Shown: positions 16,122 to 26,756, numbered from the stretch's first letter. The stretch is DNA of 64,000 nucleotides from Pelomonas cellulosilytica (GCF_021353265.1 NZ_JAJTWU010000003.1:682001-746000); one strand, 5' to 3'. Numbers and translations are program-made. Notes: a model not told the origin generated them from the letters alone.

Positions 16122-19100
16122 TCAGAACTCGTACTTGGCGGTGATTTGCATGGCCCACTGGGACTCGCCCTTGACCTGGCGCTGTGTGTAGTCATCCACG
16201 TTCACGCTGCCATCGTTGTTCTTCGCCACGGCGTAGATGTACTTGCCGCTGGGATCCAGACCGACGTAGTTGACAAAACCTCGCCGCTGCCCACCCGCCG
16301 ACTGGAAGTTGATCTCGTTGATGCGGCCCCAACGGTTGTTGATCAGGTTGCCGAAGTTCAGGATGTCCAGCGTCAACACCCCCTTGTGCTTGGCCGTGAA
16401 GCCGGGGATTTCCTGGCTCACCCGCACATCGAAGCTGTTCACGAAGGGCGAGAAGGCGCTGTTGCGCTTGACCACGCCACCCTTGGCGTCACGCAAGGCC
16501 TTGCTTGAATTCACGACGCTCCAGAACAGATCTTCATTGCTGTGGTTGGAGGCCGTGTCGCCGAAGAACACCACCTCACCTGAACCCGGCGCCTTCGGGA
16601 TGTACATCAGGTCATTGCCCGACACACCGTCGCCATTCAGGTCGTTGCGGTAGGTCCAGCTGTAGGGCTTGCCCTTGCGACCTTCATAGAACACGCCCAC
16701 GGTCGTCTTGTACTTGCCGATCAGGGCCTGGGACCAGTTCAGGGACGCGTTGACGCGATCCTTCACCAAGTAGATCGAGTTCGCATCGACGTTCTCGTTT
16801 GGGTTGAAGACCGAGCGGCCGTTGAAGTTGGAGTTGGACACCGAGGAGGACAACGGGCTGACTTCCGTGGCCGATGTGCGGGTATAGGCGACCTGCCAGT
16901 TCAGCCCGTAGATCGGCTTGTTGTTGCCCAGCGAAAGGGTGACCGCATTGCCGCCGCCCTTGTTGGTGCCGGTCGCGAGCAGCACGTTGTTGTAGAGGTC
17001 ATTCGACAGCGCCCGGCTGCGCACCCCGGAGTTCGTCGCCGAGGTGGCGCAGGCCGCACCCGTCGTGATGGTGCCGCCGGTCGAGTTCCAGCAGGCGGGG
17101 TTGTACGCGGCCGGCGTGTAATAGAGCTCCCGTCCGTCCGTGCCCGTGCGCGTCGGTGCGCCAAGGTTCAGATGCTGGTAATAGAGGCCATCCTTGACCT
17201 TCGTATTCACCCATTCGGCGCCTGCGACCAGGTTCATGGGCAGTTCGGCATCGAAGGCCAGGTTGAACTTCCAGACCGAAGGCTGCCTCAGCGACGCATC
17301 GATGAGGTCGACGTTCGCTGCCGCAGCACCGAAGCCAGTGGTAGGTTGTTTGCTCGGGTCGGGGTTGAACTTGCCGTCGTCCGTGGTCGTGCCGACGACG
17401 CAGTTCAGGAAGCCGGTATTGCCGCAGCCCACGAAGCCCGTGGCCAGCCCCGTGTTGGAGAAGGGATTGGACATCCACACCGTGGCCGCAGCGCCCTGGA
17501 ACAGACCGAAGCCGCCACGGACCTGCTTCTTCTGGTTGGCCTTGTCGTCGAGCACGTAGCTGAACCAGGCGCGCGGCTGAGCCAGATCCCGGCCGTCGGC
17601 CGTGATGGCATTGTTCAAGCCAAAGCCACCCTTGGCACGGGTCACCAGGCTACCGTTGACCGAACCGACCACCGGCGCGGCCAGCACCGACGCATTCTGG
17701 GCGGGAGCGTCCGGCACCGACGTGCGGTCATAGCGCAGCCCGACGCCGAGCGTCAGCCGGTTGTTGACCGTCCAGGTGTCCTGCAGGAACAAGCCGGTAT
17801 TCGCCATGGACCACTTAGCGATGCCGTCGTCCAGCGTCTTGCCCTTCTGAGGGATCTGGACCTGGAACCCGCTGTAGCGGCCTCGGGTGAAGTTCTCCAA
17901 CACCGCCGCTTCGACTTGCGAAGCCAGGAACGTCAACTGCGCGGGCGTCCAACCTGTCGTGTTCGGCGAGCAGTTCATGGTCCCGCCCTTGGCAATGCCG
18001 GGGACGTTGTCGTAGGTGAAGGTGTTGGAGCAGTTGAACGTGTAGTTGCCGTTCACGTTCTGGAAGAACGCGTTGTAGATCTTGTTGTTGCTGTAGTCGG
18101 CACCGGCCTTGAGCTCATGGTCGCCCAGCACCCAGTTCGCACCGAAATACCCGTCGACGGTTTTCGTGTCGAGCACGTTGAACTGACGGCTGAGTTCTGT
18201 GCCGAAATTCAAGAATCGCGTGCCGGTGTTGACACCGGTCGGCGCACCCGCCGGCGCGGGACCGGAGAACGACAGCCCGATCGCCGGCAGCTTGCTGTTG
18301 TTCTGCGGCTCGCTGTGGTAGTCACGGTTGGAGAGCTTGAGCTCGGTCGAGAAGTTGGGCGTCCAGTCGGCGAACCACTGGCCGACGACGGTCTCGATCG
18401 TCTTCTTCTGGTTCCACCACCACGACGTCAGGTTCAGGCCCGTCGCACTGAAGGCGCCGAAGTTCGTTTCGTCCTGGTCCGTCTTGGTGTAGCGGAAATT
18501 GGCCCGATGGTTCTCGTTGATGTTCCAGTCGAGCTTGATCAGCGCGTCCTTCACGGTCACGGGCGCCGGAGCGTTGGTGTCGCCCACAGCAATCCCGTAC
18601 TTGTCTTTGGCGATCTTCGTCGCAGCATCGATCGCGGTCTGCGTGATCGCCACGTTCGTCAGCGGTCCGCCGACCGGGCCGAACTCAGGCTGGGCACGGT
18701 TGCTCTTCAGTTCCTCGTAGCTGGCGAAGAAGAAGAGCTTGTCCTTGATGATCGGACCACCCAACGTGGCGCCGATGGTCTTTTCCGTGAATGGCAGGAA
18801 GCCGAACTGTGTGCCCTTCTGGCGGTCATAGCGGCGACCGGTCATCTCGTCGTCGCGGAACACGTAATAGACGCTGCCCTTGAAGTCGTTGGTACCCGAC
18901 TTCGTCACCGCGTTGATGTTGGCGCCGGTGTAGCCCTGCTGGGTGACGTCGTAGTTGGAGATGTTCACCTGCACCGACTGGATCGCATCGATCGAAATCG
19001 GCTGCTTGATGGTCGGCAGGTTGTTGGCTTCGAGACCGAAGGTGTCGTTGATCTTGACGCCGTCGACGGTGATCGAGTTGAAACGCGAGTTCTGGCCGCC

Positions 19101-19649
19101 GGCTGAGATCTCGCCGCGCTCCTTGTCCGTCTGAGCCAGTCGCGGGTCCTGGCGGGCGTAGTCCTGCAGGTTGCGCGCGATGGACGCGTAGGCATCCAGC
19201 TCCTGGCGACCCAGGCTCGTACCCGCGCCCGCGTTGGAGCTGTTGAACTTGTTGTTGGCCGAGGCAGCGGTGCCCGTCACCACCACGGCCTGCAGCGTCT
19301 GCGAGCCCAGGCGGATGTCGTAGTTCAGGCTCTCGGCGAGCTGCAGGTAGATGTCATCCTGGCTCGTGCGGTCTGCGCCCTTGGTGACCGTCACGGTGTA
19401 CGGGCCGCCGACGCGCAGGCCGCGGGCGCTGTAGCGGCCCTCGGCATCGGTCAGCAGCGTGTTCGTCGAGCCCGATTCGCGGTGCACGATCGTGACGGTG
19501 GCACCAGCCACCGGCTGGCCCTCGGGCGTCGTGACGCGGCCGCCGATCGCTGCCGTCGTGTTTTGCGCCATCGCGGGAGCTGCAGCGACGATGGCCACTG
19601 CTGCACACAACGCCGACAACGGCCATCCGCTACCAAGCCTGCTGTTCAT
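16122..19649 (-). CDS. Oar-like TonB-dependent outer-membrane receptor
   Basis: 1175 residues from the ATG at 19649, which has AGGAGTGATGGA directly before it; the longer frame lacks a signal peptide. Signal peptide about 1-28 (LCAAVAIVAAAPAMA). Residues about 30-115 are a carboxypeptidase-regulatory-like beta-sandwich (IGGRVTTPEGQPVAGATVTI), then a plug domain (NSRFNSITVDGVKINDTFGL, TQQGYTGANINAVTKSGTN) and a large beta-barrel ending MQITAKYEF with C-terminal Phe. This architecture is the Oar/OmpA-related receptor class seen in Myxococcus and Xanthomonas relatives. The substrate is unknown. It is divergent from a secreted 5'-nucleotidase, so a role linked to peptide or nucleotide uptake is only a guess. 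Confidence 0.9.
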   Translation of the reverse strand: MNSRLGSGWPLSALCAAVAIVAAAPAMAQNTTAAIGGRVTTPEGQPVAGATVTIVHRESGSTNTLLTDAEGRYSARGLRVGGPYTVTVTKGADRTSQDDIYLQLAESLNYDIRLGSQTLQAVVVTGTAASANNKFNSSNAGAGTSLGRQELDAYASIARNLQDYARQDPRLAQTDKERGEISAGGQNSRFNSITVDGVKINDTFGLEANNLPTIKQPISIDAIQSVQVNISNYDVTQQGYTGANINAVTKSGTNDFKGSVYYVFRDDEMTGRRYDRQKGTQFGFLPFTEKTIGATLGGPIIKDKLFFFASYEELKSNRAQPEFGPVGGPLTNVAITQTAIDAATKIAKDKYGIAVGDTNAPAPVTVKDALIKLDWNINENHRANFRYTKTDQDETNFGAFSATGLNLTSWWWNQKKTIETVVGQWFADWTPNFSTELKLSNRDYHSEPQNNSKLPAIGLSFSGPAPAGAPTGVNTGTRFLNFGTELSRQFNVLDTKTVDGYFGANWVLGDHELKAGADYSNNKIYNAFFQNVNGNYTFNCSNTFTYDNVPGIAKGGTMNCSPNTTGWTPAQLTFLASQVEAAVLENFTRGRYSGFQVQIPQKGKTLDDGIAKWSMANTGLFLQDTWTVNNRLTLGVGLRYDRTSVPDAPAQNASVLAAPVVGSVNGSLVTRAKGGFGLNNAITADGRDLAQPRAWFSYVLDDKANQKKQVRGGFGLFQGAAATVWMSNPFSNTGLATGFVGCGNTGFLNCVVGTTTDDGKFNPDPSKQPTTGFGAAAANVDLIDASLRQPSVWKFNLAFDAELPMNLVAGAEWVNTKVKDGLYYQHLNLGAPTRTGTDGRELYYTPAAYNPACWNSTGGTITTGAACATSATNSGVRSRALSNDLYNNVLLATGTNKGGGNAVTLSLGNNKPIYGLNWQVAYTRTSATEVSPLSSSVSNSNFNGRSVFNPNENVDANSIYLVKDRVNASLNWSQALIGKYKTTVGVFYEGRKGKPYSWTYRNDLNGDGVSGNDLMYIPKAPGSGEVVFFGDTASNHSNEDLFWSVVNSSKALRDAKGGVVKRNSAFSPFVNSFDVRVSQEIPGFTAKHKGVLTLDILNFGNLINNRWGRINEINFQSAGGQRRGFVNYVGLDPSGKYIYAVAKNNDGSVNVDDYTQRQVKGESQWAMQITAKYEF

Positions 19650-20037
19650 TCCATCACTCCTGTGTAGTCGTGCTCCGGTCACCCGCGGGCTGGCTGACAC
19701 GACGTCGTCATGCAGGAGCCTCAGGGTTACCGCCAAGCGTTCTCAACGATGGAGCGAAATTGTCATGAAGTTTTATGACGAATCTTTACGGGTAAGTCAG
19801 AAGCGCGACACAAAGGGCTGAAAACGAGGTCCGAACCGCACCGGTTTGGTGTGAGTTTTCAGGCTGGAAGAAGGCTTCTTTCGTGGATCTACCCTGTGAG
19901 GCAACGCGCCATCGGCGCACCAACGCCGCGCGTTTCACCCTGTTTTGGGCCATTCCCCCATTCCGGCGACACGCGTGGCGAAAGTGCGACAGGTTAGTAA
20001 AACAACGACACTTCCGGCTCCTTCCCCCTCCCCTGCC
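19650..20037. other. Divergent regulatory region between receptor and nucleotidase genes
   Basis: 388 bases, noticeably richer in A+T around 19740-19870, which is where promoters for both directions should lie. I could not assign confident -35/-10 pairs or a repressor site. Confidence 0.5.
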
Positions 20038-21714
20038 ATGGCTTCCAAACCGCTTTTCACCGCCCTGGGCCTCGCACTCGCGGCCGCGCTGGCCGGCTGC
20101 GCCACGCCTGCACCGCCGCCGCCCGTCGAGCTGACGCTGCTGTCCATCAACGACTTCCACGGCAACCTGCAGGCCAGCCGTCCCACGCCGGTGATGGCCC
20201 GTGCGCCGGACCCGTCCACCGGCAGCGTCAAGGCGCAGCCGGCAGGCGGCGTGGCCCACCTCGCCACGGCGATGGCAGAGCTCAAGGCCCGCCACCCGGA
20301 CGCGCTGGTCGTGGCCGGTGGCGACCTGATCGGCGCGTCGCCGCTGATCTCCAGCCTGCTCCACGACGAACCGTCGCTCGCGGCGATGTCGGAGCTCGGC
20401 ATCGCCGCCAGCGCGCTGGGCAACCATGAGCTGGACGCCGGCCTGCCCGAACTGCAGCGCAAGGCGCGCGGCGAATGCGCACCGACCGAATGCCTGTGGC
20501 CTGGCTTCAAGGGGCCGGGCTTCCCGTACCTCGGGGCCAACGTGCTGGACGCCGCCACCGGCCAGCCGCTGCTGCCCACACACGTCATCCGCCAGGCCGG
20601 CAGCATCAAGGTGGCCATCGCCGGCGTCGCGACGATGACGACGCCGCAGGTCATCGTGGCTCGCGCCATCCAGGGCATCCGCTTCGCCGACGAGGCCGAC
20701 ACGCTCAATGCCCTCGTGCCCCAGCTGAAGGCCGAAGGTGCGCAGGTGCTCGTCGCCGTCATGCACGAGGGCGGCTTGCAGGGCCCCGGCAGCGATGCCA
20801 ACGACCCGAGCTACGCCTGCCCGACGCTGACCGGCCGCGTGCAGGACATCGCCCGACGCCTGGACCCGGCCTACGCCATCATCATCGGCGGCCACACCCA
20901 CCACGCCTACACCTGCAAGATCAATGGCCGCCTCGTCGTGCAGGCGGGCAGCTACGGCGGCTGGATCACCGAGAGCCGACTGAAGGTGGACGCCCAGGGC
21001 CATGTGCTCGACGCGCAGGCCGTCAACCACCCGGTGCTGCAGTCCGCCTACGCGCCCAACCCGGCACTGGCCGCGCTGGTGGCACGCGCCGCCGCGATGA
21101 CGGAGGCCGTGCGGCTGCGACCCGTCGTCACGCTCAGCCAGGGCGCCACCCGCCACCCGAAAGAGCCGTACGCCGACGCCCCGCTGGGCAACCTCATCGC
21201 CGACAGCCAGCTGACGTTCGCGCGCAAGCAGGGGCCAGCCGACATCGCCTTCATGAACCCGGGCGGCATCCGTGCCGATCTGGTCGTGGAACCCGGCAAG
21301 CCCACGACGATGAGCGACCTGCTGGGCATCCAGCCGTTCGGCAACGACATCGTCGCGCTGACGATGACTGGCCAGCAGCTCCGAGACATGCTGCAAAGCC
21401 AGCTGCCCAAGGCCGGCGCTCAGCCGCATCTGCTGCAGCCGTCGTGGACGCTGCGCTACCGCTGGCGCACGGCGGCCGATGGCACGCCGGAGCTCGGCGA
21501 CGTGCTTGTCGATGGCCGACCGCTGGAGCCCGGGCGTGACTACCGCGTCGTCGTGAACGGCTTCCTGGCCGAAGGCGGCGAGACCCAGGGCGGCTTCCGG
21601 CTGGGGCGCAATCGCGCCGTGCTGGGCACCGACATCGACGCCCTGACGGAAACGCTGCGCGGCGACCCGCAGGCGCTGCAGCGTGCGGCGCCCGGCCGCA
21701 TCGTGCGGGACTAG
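20038..21714 (+). CDS. 5'-nucleotidase/UshA-like lipoprotein
   Basis: 558 residues from the ATG at 20038. A lipoprotein signal peptide ends in the lipobox LAGC (Cys about 21). Metallophosphatase motifs: SINDFHGNL (metal-binding Asp and His), GGDLIGASPL, ALGNHELDAGL (GNHE), GGHTHHAY (GHxH). The C-terminal nucleotide-binding half carries NPGGIRADL and LLGIQPFGNDIV. It should hydrolyse extracellular 5'-nucleotides, UDP-sugars or cyclic nucleotides and be anchored in the outer membrane or periplasm. Monocistronic and divergent from the Oar-like receptor. Confidence 0.93.
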   Translation: MASKPLFTALGLALAAALAGCATPAPPPPVELTLLSINDFHGNLQASRPTPVMARAPDPSTGSVKAQPAGGVAHLATAMAELKARHPDALVVAGGDLIGASPLISSLLHDEPSLAAMSELGIAASALGNHELDAGLPELQRKARGECAPTECLWPGFKGPGFPYLGANVLDAATGQPLLPTHVIRQAGSIKVAIAGVATMTTPQVIVARAIQGIRFADEADTLNALVPQLKAEGAQVLVAVMHEGGLQGPGSDANDPSYACPTLTGRVQDIARRLDPAYAIIIGGHTHHAYTCKINGRLVVQAGSYGGWITESRLKVDAQGHVLDAQAVNHPVLQSAYAPNPALAALVARAAAMTEAVRLRPVVTLSQGATRHPKEPYADAPLGNLIADSQLTFARKQGPADIAFMNPGGIRADLVVEPGKPTTMSDLLGIQPFGNDIVALTMTGQQLRDMLQSQLPKAGAQPHLLQPSWTLRYRWRTAADGTPELGDVLVDGRPLEPGRDYRVVVNGFLAEGGETQGGFRLGRNRAVLGTDIDALTETLRGDPQALQRAAPGRIVRD

Positions 21715-21904
21715 GCTTGACGCCTGCCGGGCCTAGGGAGAGTCCTTAGTCCCGGACTGTCGCCGGTTGCGGCGACCCCACACTGGCCGGCGGCCCGCTC
21801 GTCCTAGACTCGGCAGGCCCGGCGCGGCAGCCGGGCTCCAGCGGTTCGGGGGTGCGATGGCGGCATCGAGCATGCAGCGCAGGTCGGAGACCGAAGGCGG
21901 GCCC

Positions 21905-24463
21905 ATGACAGCGGCGCTGGCACCGTTCCTGCCGGAGGTGCTGTCTCACCTGCCCTGCGGCCTCGCCGTCTTCGACGCCGAGCGCCGGCTGGTGACGCAC
22001 AACCCGGAATTCGAACGCCTGCTCGACGCGCCGGCCTCGCTGTTCGCCCGCCAGCCGCTGCACTTCGACGACCTCGTCGCGTTCTTCGCCGCACGCGGCG
22101 ACTACGGCCAGGGCGACGCCGCGCGGGCCAGCGTCGAGGCCGCACTGGCCCTGGGCCGCCGCACCGTCGGCGGGCGCCTGGAAACCTGCCGCAGCGGCGA
22201 CCGCCTCATCGAGGCACGCACCGCCATCCTGCCCGAAGGCTCGGCGCTGCCGGGCGGCCTCGTACTCACCTGCCTGGACCTGACGCCGCTGTCCCAGGCC
22301 CGCCTGGCCGCCGAGCGCGCCTCCCAGGCCAAGACGCGCTTCCTGGCCAACATCAGCCACGAGATCCGCACGCCGATGAACGCCGTGCTAGGCATGCTGC
22401 GGCTGCTGCAGCGGACGCTGCTCGACGCCCGCCAGCGTGACTACGCCGTCAAGGCCGAGGGCGCCGCCCGCGGGCTGCTGGGCCTACTCAACGACGTTCT
22501 GGACTTCTCGAAGATCGAGGCCGGCCACCTCGGGCTCGACCCGCACCCCACGCGCCTCGACGAGCTGCTGCGCGACCTGTCCGTCATCCTCGCCGCGCAG
22601 AACGACAAGCACGACCTGGAGCTGCTCTTCGACCTGGACCCGGACCTCCCGCCGCTGGTGGTCGCTGATGCGATGCGGCTGCAGCAGGTCCTCGTCAACC
22701 TGGCGGGCAATGCGGTCAAGTTCACCGCCGCGGGTGAGGTGGTGATGGGCATTCGGCGCATCTCCCGCACGGCAGACGCCGTCACGCTCGTCTTCACGGT
22801 GCGCGACACCGGCATCGGCATCGCACCGGATCAGCTGGAGCGCATCTTTGCTGGCTTCACGCAGGCCGAAGCGTCCACCGCGCGACGCTTCGGCGGTACC
22901 GGCCTGGGCCTGGCCATCAGCCGCCACCTGGTGCGGCTGATGGGGGGCGACATCCATGTCGACAGCGCGCCGGGCCGGGGCAGCTGCTTCAGCTTCACGC
23001 TCGGCTTCCCGCTGCCTGCCGACATGCCCGCCACCGCGCCGCGCCAGCCGCTGCGGGCCCTGGTGGTGGACGACCACGCGGAGGCACGACGCCTCATTGG
23101 CGCGCTCGCCGAGTCGCTCGGCTGGCAGGTGCGGGCGGCCGGCAGCGGCGAGCAGGCGCTGGCGCAAGCGAGTGCCGAGCCCCCGGACGTCGTGCTGCTG
23201 GACTGGGTCATGCGCGGCATGGATGGCTGGCAGACCGCCGTGCAGTTGCGCCGTCAGCTGGGACCGGAGCCGCTGATCCTGATGGTCACCGGCCACGACC
23301 GCGAACGCCTGGCGCAGCGCTCGGCCGCCGAACAGGCGCTGCTGGACGGATTCCTCGTCAAGCCCATCACCGCAGCCATGCTCAACCAGGCGGTGTCGTG
23401 CGGGCGGCAGGCCCGCAGCAGCCACGCCGCGGCCCCCGAAGCGGCACCGCAGCGGCTGGCCGGGCTGCGCCTGCTGGTCGTGGAAGACAACCCCGGCAAC
23501 CAGCAGGTCACCCGCGAGCTGCTGGAACTCGAAGGCGCGGCCGTCACGGTGGCCGGCGACGGCCAGCAGGCGTTGACGCTGCTGGCGCAGACGCGCGGCC
23601 AGGTCGGCTTCGACGCCGTGCTGATGGACGTGCAGATGCCCGTCATGGACGGCACCACGGCTACGCGGCTGATCCGCCGCCAGCTGGGCCTGACGCTGCC
23701 AGTCATCGCGATGACGGCCGGCGCCCTCGCACAGGAGCGCCAGGCCTGCTTGGACGCCAGCATGGACGAACACATCGGCAAGCCCTTCGACCCCGACACC
23801 GTCGTCGCCGTGCTGATGCGCCGCTGTGGGGTGGCGCCGGTGCCCGGCCCACACCCGGCCGCCCCCCCCGAGCTGCCGCCAACGCTGCTGGACGACGCCG
23901 GTCGCGCGGGCATCGCGTTGGCCGAGGCACTGGCGCGCATGTCGGGCCGCGTGGAGCTCTTCGAGCGCACGCTGGCAGCCCTCCACGAGCAGGACCGAAA
24001 ACTGGTGAGCCAGTTGGCCCAGGGCGGCAGCGCCGCCGCCCGCAGCCTGCACGGCTACCGCGGCCTTGCGGCGATGCTGGGCGCCGAGCAACTGGCCGCG
24101 CTGGCCGGCGAGGGCGAGCACGCGGCCCGGCCCGATGATGAATGGCGCCGTCGCTTCCTAGAACGCCGCGAGGCCGACCTGGCCGCATTGGACCGCTTCG
24201 CCGCCGACCTGACGGCGGGCCGGCAGCCGCCGCCCGAGCTCGCGGCCGCCGACGCGTCCAGCCTCGCTGCGAAGCTCGACGTGCTGATCGACCGCCTCGC
24301 CGGCTCCGACCTGGAAGCCCTGGACCTGCACCAGGCCCTGCGTCAGCAGTTGCAGGATGCCCGCGCCGCCAGGCTGGACGAGGCCATGGCGCTGCTGGAC
24401 TTCGACCGCGCGCTGGACCTCTGCCGCCAGCTGCGCACGACGCTGAATACGGTGCCGTCATGA
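21905..24463 (+). CDS. Hybrid histidine kinase PAS-HisKA-HATPase-REC-REC-HPt
   Basis: 852 residues from the ATG at 21905; the ATG at 21857 with GGGGGT upstream is an alternative that adds 16 residues. A PAS-like sensor opens the protein ([21 protein letters not shown]), then HisKA ([20 protein letters not shown], phospho-acceptor His), HATPase_c (N box [19 protein letters not shown]), REC1 (about 385-500, [13 protein letters not shown]), REC2 (about 520-640, [13 protein letters not shown]) and a C-terminal HPt (about 660-760) with a slightly altered motif [13 protein letters not shown]. No membrane segment. The stop overlaps the start of the REC-GGDEF gene, so the phosphorelay probably ends in c-di-GMP synthesis. 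Confidence 0.93.
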   Translation: MTAALAPFLPEVLSHLPCGLAVFDAERRLVTHNPEFERLLDAPASLFARQPLHFDDLVAFFAARGDYGQGDAARASVEAALALGRRTVGGRLETCRSGDRLIEARTAILPEGSALPGGLVLTCLDLTPLSQARLAAERASQAKTRFLANISHEIRTPMNAVLGMLRLLQRTLLDARQRDYAVKAEGAARGLLGLLNDVLDFSKIEAGHLGLDPHPTRLDELLRDLSVILAAQNDKHDLELLFDLDPDLPPLVVADAMRLQQVLVNLAGNAVKFTAAGEVVMGIRRISRTADAVTLVFTVRDTGIGIAPDQLERIFAGFTQAEASTARRFGGTGLGLAISRHLVRLMGGDIHVDSAPGRGSCFSFTLGFPLPADMPATAPRQPLRALVVDDHAEARRLIGALAESLGWQVRAAGSGEQALAQASAEPPDVVLLDWVMRGMDGWQTAVQLRRQLGPEPLILMVTGHDRERLAQRSAAEQALLDGFLVKPITAAMLNQAVSCGRQARSSHAAAPEAAPQRLAGLRLLVVEDNPGNQQVTRELLELEGAAVTVAGDGQQALTLLAQTRGQVGFDAVLMDVQMPVMDGTTATRLIRRQLGLTLPVIAMTAGALAQERQACLDASMDEHIGKPFDPDTVVAVLMRRCGVAPVPGPHPAAPPELPPTLLDDAGRAGIALAEALARMSGRVELFERTLAALHEQDRKLVSQLAQGGSAAARSLHGYRGLAAMLGAEQLAALAGEGEHAARPDDEWRRRFLERREADLAALDRFAADLTAGRQPPPELAAADASSLAAKLDVLIDRLAGSDLEALDLHQALRQQLQDARAARLDEAMALLDFDRALDLCRQLRTTLNTVPS

Positions 24464-25398
24464 TGCAGCTCAGCCTGCCGGAGCACACGCCACTGCAGCC
24501 CGGGCAGTCCGCGCCCGGCCGCCGACCGCGCCTGCTGGTGGTCGACGACCAGCCGGCCAACATCCAGGCGCTGCATCGCGTCTTCGCCGCCGACTGCCAG
24601 GTGCTGATGGCCACCCACGGCGCCCGTGCGCTGCAGTTGTGCCGCGAGCGCCAGCCCGACGTCGTGCTGCTGGACGTGCAGATGCCCGGCATGGACGGGC
24701 ATGAGCTCTGCGCCGAGCTCAAGGCCGACCCGCTGCTGCGCGCCATCGCCGTCATCTTCGTCACGTCGCAGGACCGGCCCGAGGACGAGACGCGCGCGCT
24801 GGACGCCGGCGCGGCGGACTTCATCACCAAGCCCTTCAATCCCACTGTGGTGCGCGCCCGCGTGCGCACCCAGCTGACGCTCAAGGCGCAGTCGGACCTG
24901 CTGCGCACGCTCGCCTTCGTCGACGGGCTCACGGGCGTCTACAACCGCCGCCACTTCGACGAGCGCTTCCTGGCCGAATCGGGACGCGCCCAGCGCACCC
25001 GCAGCCCGCTGGGCGTCGCGCTGGCCGACGTGGACCATTTCAAGCATTACAACGATGCGCTGGGCCACCTAGCCGGCGACGACTGCCTGCGCCGCGTGGC
25101 CGGCACGTTGCGCGCCTGCCTGCGCCGACCCACCGACCTGCTGGCCCGCTATGGCGGCGAGGAATTCGTCTGCCTGCTGCCCGACACCGACCTGGCCGGC
25201 GCCATCGGCGTGGCGCAACTGATGGAGGAGCGCGTGCGCTCGCTGGCGCTGCCGCATCCCGGCGTCGGCGGCTGCGTGACGATCAGCCTGGGCGTCAGCG
25301 CCGGCTGCCAGGCCGACGGCCTCGTCGAGGCGGCCGACAAGGCGCTCTACATCGCCAAGGCGGCCGGCCGCGGGCGTGTCAGCTGGGTGGGGAGCTGA
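24460..25398 (+). CDS. Response regulator diguanylate cyclase (REC-GGDEF)
   Basis: 312 residues; ATG at 24460 overlaps the kinase stop (ATGA). Receiver domain about 25-140 with acidic pair VVDDQ, phospho-acceptor Asp in [13 protein letters not shown] and Lys in [13 protein letters not shown] domain about 150-310 with [16 protein letters not shown], the metal-binding [12 protein letters not shown], active-site GGEEF at about 232-236, and an I-site RxxD (RPTD) five residues upstream, so product inhibition is expected. PleD/WspR-like: phosphorylation drives dimerisation and synthesis of c-di-GMP from two GTP. Its likely phosphate donor is the overlapping hybrid kinase. Confidence 0.95.
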   Translation: MMQLSLPEHTPLQPGQSAPGRRPRLLVVDDQPANIQALHRVFAADCQVLMATHGARALQLCRERQPDVVLLDVQMPGMDGHELCAELKADPLLRAIAVIFVTSQDRPEDETRALDAGAADFITKPFNPTVVRARVRTQLTLKAQSDLLRTLAFVDGLTGVYNRRHFDERFLAESGRAQRTRSPLGVALADVDHFKHYNDALGHLAGDDCLRRVAGTLRACLRRPTDLLARYGGEEFVCLLPDTDLAGAIGVAQLMEERVRSLALPHPGVGGCVTISLGVSAGCQADGLVEAADKALYIAKAAGRGRVSWVGS

Positions 25399-25606
25399 GG
25401 CTCCCAGCCAGCAGAAACGACGCAGGGTCTCGGCCGCTCGCAAACTGTTTTTCGCTTCAGCCCCCGGTCTTAGCTGGAGGAGACAGGCCAACACGGTTTG
25501 AAAAATCGCCTTCAGGCGATGTGGTCCCGCCATCGTTCAAAGGCGATTTCTTGATTTAGTCGCCCGGGCAGCAACCGACCGGCTTCGACAGGGTCGACTA
25601 CGAGCC
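25399..25606. other. Non-coding gap after the GGDEF gene
   Basis: Contains short complementary runs AATCGCC and GGCGATT (about 25505 and 25545) but no T-tract terminator and no ORF. Confidence 0.4.
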
Positions 25607-25990
25607 GATGAACGACGAGGCGGTCGCACGGCCGACGGTCAAGCCAAGAACTTCTCCATCTTCCTGCTGCCCGGCGACGGCTACCGCATGACTCCGCTTT
25701 ACGACGTCATCTCGGTCTGTTCCGCTCTAGGAACGTGCACTACCAACTTGACCGCATCCAGACGCGCCATTGGCAGGGCTAGCCCAACGCAGCGGGGTGG
25801 AAAAGGTGCCTGGGAGGCGATGCAGGCGCTGGTGGCCAGGGTGGAGCCGGCCATCGCTGCGGTGAAAGGGCCACTACCGGCGGGCTTTCCCGAGCGCACC
25901 GCCGGTGCCATCTTCGACGGAGCGCGACGCCAGCTAGGCAGGTGGCAGGCGGGGCTGCAGTGCCCGGCTGAGCCCGCTGGAGGCGGCTGA
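25607..25990 (+). pseudogene. hipA C-terminal relic
   Basis: One frame reads DGQAKNFSIFLLPGDGYRMT then PLYDVISV, the HipA catalytic and metal-binding block (family DGHAKNFSIFL and PLYDV, here His to Gln). A neighbouring frame gives RNVHYQLDRIQTRHWQG, and the first frame resumes with GAWEAMQALVARVEPAIAAV and LPAGFPERTAGAIFDGARRQ, the HipA C-terminal helices. Internal deletion, frameshifts and absence of the N-terminal two thirds show it is dead. No hipB is next to it. It lies between the GGDEF gene and the Mn exporter. Confidence 0.8.
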
Positions 25991-26141
25991 ACCCGGTTCT
26001 GTTGCCGGGCCGTCAGCCGATTCGATCAGTGTCGAGGGCTACCGACTGGACGGCGAAGGCCAGGAACCAGGCGCTGGGTTCATGGCAATGCCATCCGTGA
26101 AGAGCGCAGATTGTCGGCAGCAAATCGCGCTGGAACGCCCG

Positions 26142-26756
26142 TCAAAAGCCGAGTGCTGCCCCTGCACCCAGGAGTGTCGCTACGCCCAACAGCGCGAAGA
26201 TGGCTGCCGCAATGGAGTGCACCAACTTCATCGGAATTCGGTTGGCCAGCTTGTCACCAAGGAACACTGCTGGCACGTCAGCCAAAAGCATGCCCAGCGT
26301 CGTGCCGATGACCACCCAGACGGGGTTGGCGAAGTGAGCCGCCATCGCCACCGTGGCGATCTGCGTCTTGTCTCCCATCTCAGCCAGGAAGAAGGTCAGC
26401 GCCGTAGCGCCGAAAACGCCGAAGCGCTTGGCGACCTGCGTCTCCTCTTCCTCGATCTTGTCCGGAATGAGCGTCCAGATGGCCATGCCGATGAACGACG
26501 CGCCCAGCACCCAACGCAGGACGTCAGGAGACACCGCCGACGTGATCCAGGCACCCAAGGCGCCGGCAGCGCCGTGATTCACGATGGTCGCGCACAGGAT
26601 GCCGGCAATGATGGGCCATGGCTTCTTGAAACGGGCTGCCAGGATGAAGGCCAGGAGTTGAGTCTTGTCACCGATTTCGGCCAGGGCCACGACGCCCGTT
26701 GAGACAAAGAGTGCTTCCACAAAGGTTCCACGGCCGGTTCCAAGACGAATGACCAC
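26142..26756 (-). CDS. GDT1/TMEM165-family manganese exporter
   Basis: 204 residues, six predicted membrane helices in two homologous halves, each with the family signature E-x-GDKT: ALAEIGDKTQLLAFI near residue 25 and LAEMGDKTQIATVA near 132. These acidic/GDKT motifs line the cation path in UPF0016/GDT1 proteins, which move Mn2+ (and Ca2+) out of the cytoplasm. A cytosolic acidic loop (PDKIEEEETQ) joins the halves. The leader carries a yybP-ykoY riboswitch, which senses Mn2+ and turns such exporters on, so MneA-like Mn2+ export is well supported. The exact start could be the ATG at 26756 or the one at residue-equivalent 12 codons later; the former follows the riboswitch directly. Confidence 0.93.
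   Translation of the reverse strand: MVIRLGTGRGTFVEALFVSTGVVALAEIGDKTQLLAFILAARFKKPWPIIAGILCATIVNHGAAGALGAWITSAVSPDVLRWVLGASFIGMAIWTLIPDKIEEEETQVAKRFGVFGATALTFFLAEMGDKTQIATVAMAAHFANPVWVVIGTTLGMLLADVPAVFLGDKLANRIPMKLVHSIAAAIFALLGVATLLGAGAALGF

Noticed and set aside
17172-19106. 644-codon plus-strand open frame opposite the TonB receptor
   Set aside because: Shadow of the receptor gene; no domain.
25500-25560. Terminator after the GGDEF gene
   Set aside because: Complementary GGCGATT/AATCGCC runs exist but without a compact stem and T-run.
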